Source of the DNA: GCA-2729515 sp036336695 | GTDB lineage: Bacteria; Myxococcota_A; UBA9160; SMWR01 | Assembly: GCA_036336695.1 (NCBI GenBank) | Contig: JAYZFQ010000056.1 | Coordinates: 1-10,398 of the forward strand | Length of the DNA: 10,398 nt | Reading direction: 5' to 3' | Shown: positions 5,702 through 10,398 of the stretch, in pieces | How positions within the stretch are numbered: the first letter of the stretch is position 1 | Layout of the letters: every line of letters begins with the position of its first letter | Notes under the pieces: generated by a model | Database searches by the model: none | Told to the model about the DNA's origin: nothing | Seen by the model: the letters and a program-made list of their open reading frames with translations, nothing else | Program-made: the position numbers and the translations under genes

Positions 5702-8656
5702 GTGAGAAAGACCAACCGAATCGCCCGGTTCGTGGTCGACCATGCCGGCGGCATGGCCGTGGCCCTGGGCCTCGCCACACTTTTCTTCTTCTACCCCGTC
5801 CTGAATGCCGCCCTCACGGCGCTGGGGCGCCCCCTTCCCGGACCCGCGGTGCGCGTGGACACCAATGCCCGCGACCTCTTCCCGGAACACCGCTTCATCG
5901 ACACCCAGGACAAGTTCGAGGGCTTTTTCGGCAACGCCTCGCCGGTGGCCCTCGCCCTGGTCGTCGAAGACGGAACAATCTTTCAGACCGAAACCCTCGC
6001 CAAGCTCAAGCGGCTGACCCAGGGCCTGGACGGCTGGGGCTTCGACAGCCAGACCGAAGAACGCGAGGCGCTCCGCGACGAGCTCGAAGCCGGGGGCATG
6101 GAGGACCTCGACGAGATCCGGAAGGCCCTCGATCGCGCCTACCCGCCCTACCCGGTCAACCACGACCAGACGCGCTCGCTGCTCCACCGCAGCGCCACCA
6201 TGTCCACGACCGACGCCGACGGCGCAACGCGCTTCGAGCCGCTGGTGGACGCGATGCCCACAACCCAGGCCGAGTCCGACCGGTTGCGCGACCGGGTCCT
6301 GAGCTACCGCCCCGACCTGTTCGGACAGTTGCTCACCCCCGACATGACGGCCGCCCTCGTGACCGTGCAATTCGTCACGGACCGTCTCTCCAACACCGGA
6401 ATCTACGCAGCCATCTTCGATCACATCCAGAAACTGACCGAAGCCGAGGAGGACGAAAACCACCGGATCTACGTCGTCGGCCAACCCATCATCACGGGCT
6501 GGCTCCTCCACCACGCGTGGGAAATGGGTGCCTCCATCGTGGGCGCCGTGGTCCTGATCTTCCTGCTGCTCTGGGCCTACTTCCGGCGCGCCCACGGCGT
6601 GTTGATTCCCCTCGTTGCGGCGCTCGTGACCGTCATCTGGGGCACGGGCTTCACCGGCTGGATGAACATCGCCTTCGACCCTCTCGTGCTCGTGATCCCG
6701 ATGCTGATCACCGCGCGCGCCATCTCGCACACCGTGCAAATGGCCGAGCGCTTCTTCGAAGATTACGAACGCCTCCAGGGCCAGTACGAAGAACCGGAGC
6801 AGGCCAAGCGCGAAGCCGCCAAGAGCGCCATGGCGGAGCTCATCGTGCCCGGCACCCTGGGCATCCTCACCGACGTGGCGGGCCTTCTGGTCATCCTCGT
6901 CACGACAATCCCGCAGATGCGCAACCTCGGCATCTTCGGCGCGTTCTGGGTCGCCGCCATCGTCTTTACCGTCGAACTGTTGCATCCCGTCCTGATCACC
7001 CTGCTGCCGGCACCGCGCGAGTCCGCGCACTACACGCCGCGGTGGATGAACCGGCTCATGGGCGCCCTCGGTGCGGCCGCGACCCACCCCCAAGGACGCT
7101 GGGCCATCGCCCTGGGCACCGTGCTGATCTTCTCCTCGGCCACCTATGTCGTACTGACCCAATCGATCATCGGGGAAGCGCGCCCGGGAACCTCCCTCTT
7201 CTGGCCGGACCACCCGGCCAATGTGGCCGTCGGCGTGTTCGGCGAGCGCTTTGGCGGCGCCGACACGCTCGTGGTGTATGCCGATGGCGACCGCCGCCAG
7301 GCCGTGGAAGACAAGCGCGTCCTTGCCACCCTGGAGGGTCTCGACCGCGAACTTCGCGCCAAGACCGGGGCAGCGCGGTCGATTTCTCTCGTCGACCTGG
7401 TGAAGACCGTGAACCGGACCTGCAACTACGGCGACCCGCGTTTTGCGTACATCCCGTCGGGCGCGTTAACCCGCACCTGGATCTTCCAGGTGCGCCAGGG
7501 GGCTCCTCCGGGCACCCTGCGTCCCCTCCTCACCGACGACGGTCGCGCGGCATCGCTCACCGTCTTCTACCCCGACCACAAGGGCGAAACCATTCGCCGC
7601 GCGATCGCCGTCGCGGACCGCTACATCGAGGATCACCCCATCGGGGTCGTTTCCATCCGCCTCGACGAAGACCAGGGCCGGCCCGAGCAGCCCTTCTACC
7701 ACCCGGAACGAGTGAAGGACTTCCTCTACTACATGATCGGCCCCCTGCTCCCGGTGCGCTCCCACAGCCTCGGCGTCCGCGTCCGGAAGGACGACGCGTA
7801 CCAGGCCGTGGAGGTTCGCACCGTCGACGCCGACGGACTCCCCGACTGGCTCGAAGAATTCCGGGAGGAGGCGCAGTACGCCTACAGCGACGCCAAGGAC
7901 GACGCGATCAACGGCCGGGTGTTCACCTGGCCCGATTCCCTCGAGGAATGGGAGCCCGAAGACGTCGACGAGTGGTGGGAGAGCGACGAACTCGGCCTCC
8001 GGGCCGTCGCCGTGAGCGAGGATGCCCTCGTCGTCCACGACCTGCGTCAGCCCGATTCCGTACCGACCTACCAACCCACCCAGGCCTACAGCCGGGGTGT
8101 GCAGTTCGTGCTCGCCGGCGGCCTGATGGGCATGCTCGCCGCGGTGAACGACGAAGTCGAGCGCGGACACCTCGCGAATATCTCGCTCATCTTCTTCGTG
8201 ATCTTCGTGCTCCACTCGGTGACGTATCGCTCCTCGCTGAGCGGGGGCATCATCCTGCTCCAGATCGCCACGGCCACCCTGCTCTCCCTCGCCTACATGG
8301 CGTTGCGCGGTGTCGGCCTCAACGTGCACACCCTCCCGGTGCAGGCCGTCGGAGTCGGCATCGGCGTCGACTACGCGATCTACATCGTGGACCGCATCCG
8401 CCAGGAATGCGCGGGCGGCAAGGCCGTAGATGACGCCATCCGCACGGCCATCCGCACCACCGGCATGGCCGTCACCTTCACGGCAACCACCGTTGTCGGC
8501 GGCATTCTCTTCTGGGTCTTCTCGAACCTGCGCTTCCAGGCCGAGATGGCCCAGCTGTTGATCGTCCTGATGGCGATCAACATGCTGGGCGCGGTCACGG
8601 TGGTGCCCGCCTTCTACGCGATCCTCAAGCCGGGCGGCATCGGCAAACGGGACTAG
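5702..8656 (+). CDS. RND-superfamily (MMPL/sterol-sensing-like) lipid exporter
   Basis: A 984-residue inner-membrane protein with the two-fold RND plan: one helix (about 16-41), a periplasmic domain (42-273), five helices (about 274-292, 298-317, 325-346, 385-403, 408-435), then TM7 (466-486), a second periplasmic domain (487-823) and five helices (824-842, 846-868, 875-897, 919-941, 947-973). TM10 carries 'GVGIGVDYAIYIVDRI' with the proton-relay Asp at D890. The equivalent TM4 segment reads 'VIPMLITARAISHTVQ' with no acidic residue, so proton coupling may run through one half only. The second periplasmic domain is about 100 residues longer than the first and contains an acidic Trp-rich stretch (742-764). 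RND proteins of this class export or traffic lipids, hopanoids or other hydrophobic molecules using proton motive force. No membrane-fusion protein or outer-membrane channel is adjacent. The divergent P450 suggests a shared hydrophobic substrate, which is inference. Confidence 0.92.
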   Translation: MRKTNRIARFVVDHAGGMAVALGLATLFFFYPVLNAALTALGRPLPGPAVRVDTNARDLFPEHRFIDTQDKFEGFFGNASPVALALVVEDGTIFQTETLAKLKRLTQGLDGWGFDSQTEEREALRDELEAGGMEDLDEIRKALDRAYPPYPVNHDQTRSLLHRSATMSTTDADGATRFEPLVDAMPTTQAESDRLRDRVLSYRPDLFGQLLTPDMTAALVTVQFVTDRLSNTGIYAAIFDHIQKLTEAEEDENHRIYVVGQPIITGWLLHHAWEMGASIVGAVVLIFLLLWAYFRRAHGVLIPLVAALVTVIWGTGFTGWMNIAFDPLVLVIPMLITARAISHTVQMAERFFEDYERLQGQYEEPEQAKREAAKSAMAELIVPGTLGILTDVAGLLVILVTTIPQMRNLGIFGAFWVAAIVFTVELLHPVLITLLPAPRESAHYTPRWMNRLMGALGAAATHPQGRWAIALGTVLIFSSATYVVLTQSIIGEARPGTSLFWPDHPANVAVGVFGERFGGADTLVVYADGDRRQAVEDKRVLATLEGLDRELRAKTGAARSISLVDLVKTVNRTCNYGDPRFAYIPSGALTRTWIFQVRQGAPPGTLRPLLTDDGRAASLTVFYPDHKGETIRRAIAVADRYIEDHPIGVVSIRLDEDQGRPEQPFYHPERVKDFLYYMIGPLLPVRSHSLGVRVRKDDAYQAVEVRTVDADGLPDWLEEFREEAQYAYSDAKDDAINGRVFTWPDSLEEWEPEDVDEWWESDELGLRAVAVSEDALVVHDLRQPDSVPTYQPTQAYSRGVQFVLAGGLMGMLAAVNDEVERGHLANISLIFFVIFVLHSVTYRSSLSGGIILLQIATATLLSLAYMALRGVGLNVHTLPVQAVGVGIGVDYAIYIVDRIRQECAGGKAVDDAIRTAIRTTGMAVTFTATTVVGGILFWVFSNLRFQAEMAQLLIVLMAINMLGAVTVVPAFYAILKPGGIGKRD

Positions 8657-8661
8657 GCGGC

Positions 8662-8681
8662 GCGGGCTTCAGCGAACCCGC
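8662..8681. terminator. GC hairpin over the SDR stop codon at the RND/SDR convergent junction
   Basis: GCGGG (8662-8666), a bulged C, TTC (8668-8670), loop AGC, then GAA (8674-8676) and CCCGC (8677-8681) give an 8-base-pair stem with one bulge. It starts six bases after the RND stop (8654-8656) and includes the SDR stop (complement of 8669-8671). No T-run follows on either strand, so it is only a candidate bidirectional terminator. Confidence 0.4.
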
Positions 8682-9466
8682 TCGAAACCCTCCAGGACGC
8701 GTTGGAAACGCTCGGCAAAGAGTTCGCTCCAGTCGTCGGTGAAGATGTAGGCCGCGTTGTCGCGAATCCCGTCGAGCACGATCGCGCCGACCGCTTCCGG
8801 CTCCATCCCCTCGCGAATGAATTCCCACAGCGCCTGGGACTTGCCGCCCGCCTGTTCGCCGGGCGCACGGAGGCGATCGGAATCGGCGAGGTTCGTCCGG
8901 ATCGGCCCGGGGCAGAGCGTCGACACCCCGATGCCGTCGGGCTCCAGGTCCGCGCGCAGCGATTCGCTGTAGGCCACGACACCGAACTTGCTGGCGGCGT
9001 AGGCCACGGCGCCACCATGGGCGAGGAAGCCCCCGATCGAAGCCGTGTTCACGATGTGCCCGCCGCGGCCCTGTTCCCGCAGCAGCCGGGCAAAGCGCTG
9101 CCCTACGCGGAACACCCCGTCCAGGTTCACGGACAGCACGAAGCGCCAGTCGTCCTCGGTGGTGTCACGCATCTCGCCGCCGAGATAGACCCCGGCGTTG
9201 TTGCACACGATGTCGGCGCCCCCGAGTTCCCCCACGACCGTGTCGGCCAGAGCGGCGACGGAATCGGTCCGGGTCACGTCGGTCGTCACCGCCAGGCCCC
9301 GGGTTCCCTTCCCGCTCACCTCTTCCGCCACCTTTGCCGCGTTGTCCGCATCGATGTCTGCCACCGCGACGTCGGCCCCCGCTTCCGCGAGAGACAGGCA
9401 GATGGCGCGACCGATCCCGCTCCCTCCACCGGTGACGACGCCGACCTTGCCTTCGAAACTGTCCAT
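8669..9466 (-). CDS. Classical short-chain dehydrogenase/reductase (SDR)
   Basis: A 265-residue Rossmann-fold oxidoreductase. ATG at 9464-9466 has a strong AGGAAGGA (complement of 9471-9478) four bases upstream. Cofactor motif TGGGSGIG (12-19), Asp at the end of the second strand (VAVADID, D37; usually NAD(H) preference), NNAG (89-92), and the catalytic tetrad N114, S143, Y156, K160 (YAASK 156-160) are all present, followed by PGPIRT (186-191). The protein is slightly longer than the usual 250 residues. The tail 'IRDNAAYIFTDDWSELFAER' (234-253) resembles actinobacterial and deltaproteobacterial SDRs of unknown substrate. It probably oxidises or reduces a secondary alcohol such as a hydroxyacyl-CoA or hydroxysteroid. 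It lies 58 bases downstream of alanine dehydrogenase on the same strand and could be read with it or from its own promoter. Confidence 0.93.
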   Translation of the reverse strand: MDSFEGKVGVVTGGGSGIGRAICLSLAEAGADVAVADIDADNAAKVAEEVSGKGTRGLAVTTDVTRTDSVAALADTVVGELGGADIVCNNAGVYLGGEMRDTTEDDWRFVLSVNLDGVFRVGQRFARLLREQGRGGHIVNTASIGGFLAHGGAVAYAASKFGVVAYSESLRADLEPDGIGVSTLCPGPIRTNLADSDRLRAPGEQAGGKSQALWEFIREGMEPEAVGAIVLDGIRDNAAYIFTDDWSELFAERFQRVLEGFERVR

Positions 9467-9490
9467 GGGGTCCTTCCTCGTTGAAACCGG

Positions 9491-9504
9491 GCGCGCTATC
9501 GCGC
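9491..9504. repeat. Small GC hairpin between alanine dehydrogenase and SDR
   Basis: GCGCG (9491-9495), CTAT loop, CGCGC (9500-9504): a 5-base-pair stem in the 58-base spacer. A -10-like TATAGT (complement of 9514-9519) sits just upstream in the - direction but lacks a convincing -35. The spacer may hold a weak terminator for the upstream gene, a promoter for the SDR, or neither. Confidence 0.25.
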
Positions 9505-9524
9505 GGACGTTCGACTATACAGCG

Positions 9525-10398
9525 CTAGCGGGCGTTCCCAGGCATGGCGCCGAGGGGCAGGCCGTGGGCCTCGGCGACGCCCTCGTGAACCACCTGTCCC
9601 TGCCAGACATTGGCCCCCCGCTGCAGCGAGGCGCTATCGCGCACCGCGGCTTCCACCCCGTCCGACGCGATGCGCTGGATGAACGGCAGGGTCGTGTTGG
9701 TGAGCGCCCGGGTCGACGTCTGGGGCACCGCGCCCGGCATGTTGGCCACGCCGTAGTGGATGACGTCGTGCACCAGGTAGGTGGGATCCGCGTGGGTGGT
9801 CGCGTGAATGGTTTCCACGCAGCCGCCCTGGTCGACGGCGACATCGACCACCACGGAGCCCGGCGCCATCTGGTGCACCATGGCCTCGGTCACCAGGGTG
9901 GGCGCCCGGCGTCCGTTCACGTACACGGCGCCGACGACGAGGTCGGCCTGGGCCACGGCGCGCTCGATGCTCGCCGTGTCGGCGTAGAGCGTGCTGAGTT
10001 CCCCGTGGAAGATGTCGTAGATATAGGTGAGCCGCTTCAAATCGATGTCGAAGAGATCGACGTCGGCTCCCAGCGCGTGCGCCACCCGTGCGGCGTTGAT
10101 GCCCACCGTTCCGGCGCCGATGACGACGACACGGCCACGCGCCACGCCCGGCACGCCGCCCAGCAAAATTCCCTTGCCGCCGCGATCCTTCTGCAACAGG
10201 CCGACGCCGATCTGGGTTGCGAGTCGACCGGCCACCTCGCTCATGGGCGCGAGGACCGGGAAGGAACCGTCGGGGTTCTGGATCGTTTCGTAGGCGAGGG
10301 CGATGACGCCGGCGTCGCACAGACACTCGGTGAGTTCCCGGTTTGCGGCCAGGTGGAGGTAGGTGAAGAGCACCTGGTCGGGCCGCATGAGCGCCACT
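9525..10398 (-). CDS. ald: Alanine dehydrogenase, 5'-partial
   Basis: The frame is open from the right window edge to TAG (complement of 9525-9527), covering 290 residues. About 80 N-terminal residues, including the family's substrate-binding Arg and Lys, lie outside the window. The GTG at 10395-10397 is internal sequence ('VALMRPDQ'), not a start. Numbering the fragment from that Val, hallmarks are 'LFTYLHLAAN' with the catalytic His (H15), 'PMSEVAGRLATQIG' (51-64), 'GGKGILLGGVPGVA' (73-86), NAD-binding GAGTVG (94-99) with acidic D117 and D119, 'VVDVAVDQGGCVET' (183-196; catalytic Asp at D189) and 'HYGVANMPGAVPQTST' (214-229). The enzyme interconverts L-alanine and pyruvate plus ammonia with NAD(H) in the cytosol, usually as a hexamer. 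It is probably a nitrogen/carbon housekeeping gene unrelated to the lipid-type genes; its promoter is not visible. Confidence 0.96.
   Translation of the reverse strand, partial: VALMRPDQVLFTYLHLAANRELTECLCDAGVIALAYETIQNPDGSFPVLAPMSEVAGRLATQIGVGLLQKDRGGKGILLGGVPGVARGRVVVIGAGTVGINAARVAHALGADVDLFDIDLKRLTYIYDIFHGELSTLYADTASIERAVAQADLVVGAVYVNGRRAPTLVTEAMVHQMAPGSVVVDVAVDQGGCVETIHATTHADPTYLVHDVIHYGVANMPGAVPQTSTRALTNTTLPFIQRIASDGVEAAVRDSASLQRGANVWQGQVVHEGVAEAHGLPLGAMPGNAR

Noticed and set aside
4389..5705. A 438-residue + strand frame opposite the P450 gene
   Set aside because: The P450 on the - strand has all family motifs. The opposing product shows only shadow composition and ends in the intergenic region.
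5645..7213. A 522-residue - strand frame opposite the RND gene
   Set aside because: It has no recognisable domain and is explained by third-position GC bias of the sense gene.
5443..8433. A 996-residue open frame on the + strand overlapping the RND gene in another frame
   Set aside because: It starts inside the P450 gene on the opposite strand and the product is dominated by Arg, Pro and Gly. The RND frame at 5702 has clear helices and the TM10 Asp motif.
10395..10397. GTG as the start of alanine dehydrogenase
   Set aside because: It falls in the conserved interior just before 'LFTYLHLA'. About 80 residues of the enzyme must lie beyond the window edge.
1..10398. CRISPR array, insertion sequence, prophage or toxin-antitoxin/defence island
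   Set aside because: No regularly spaced repeats, transposase, integrase, terminal inverted repeats or small paired genes were seen; all eight genes look metabolic or transport-related with uniform composition.

Overview
The window is a dense, GC-rich bacterial chromosome segment with eight protein genes, and two of them run off the window edges. No intergenic gap exceeds 212 bases. I see no RNA gene, insertion sequence, phage gene or CRISPR array. Very high GC, strong GC bias at third codon positions, frequent GTG starts and this mix of families (Cys-less thiolase with DUF35, P450, RND/MMPL-like exporter, SDR, MlaE-type permease) suggest a lipid-metabolising Gram-negative such as a Myxococcota, Binatota or other 'deltaproteobacterial' lineage, possibly known only from metagenomes. 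That placement is inference; no marker gene is present.

Layout. Positions 1-4223 (+ strand) look like one operon: the 3' part of a thiolase-superfamily protein without the nucleophilic cysteine, a DUF35 zinc-ribbon/OB-fold partner, a single-chain ABC transporter joining an MlaF-like ATPase to an MlaE/YrbE-like permease, and a cytosolic beta-lactamase-fold serine hydrolase. Gaps are 18-34 bases and each downstream gene has its own Shine-Dalgarno sequence. A cytochrome P450 (4239-5489, - strand) converges on this operon. It diverges across a 212-base regulatory gap from a 984-residue RND-superfamily transporter (5702-8656, + strand). A short-chain dehydrogenase/reductase (8669-9466, - strand) converges on the transporter, and upstream of it on the same strand lies a 5'-truncated alanine dehydrogenase (9525-10398).

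How the genes may work together. Thiolase-like/DUF35 pairs without the thiolase Cys include the steroid side-chain aldolases (Ltp2 with ChsH2-type DUF35). The P450 carries CYP125-like motifs, and that family hydroxylates sterol side chains. MlaE/YrbE permeases move lipids, and in actinobacterial Mce4 they move cholesterol. SDRs commonly serve as hydroxysteroid or hydroxyacyl-CoA dehydrogenases. The most economical reading is therefore uptake or trafficking plus breakdown of a sterol-like or other branched hydrophobic substrate. This is a hypothesis from gene content; no substrate can be read from sequence. Alanine dehydrogenase is probably an unrelated housekeeping neighbour.

The most notable points are the fused ATPase-permease with an extra segment in the permease and no MCE protein beside it, the Cys-less thiolase/DUF35 pair, the asymmetric RND protein with an acidic Trp-rich insert, and GC-rich hairpins over the stop codons at both convergent junctions.
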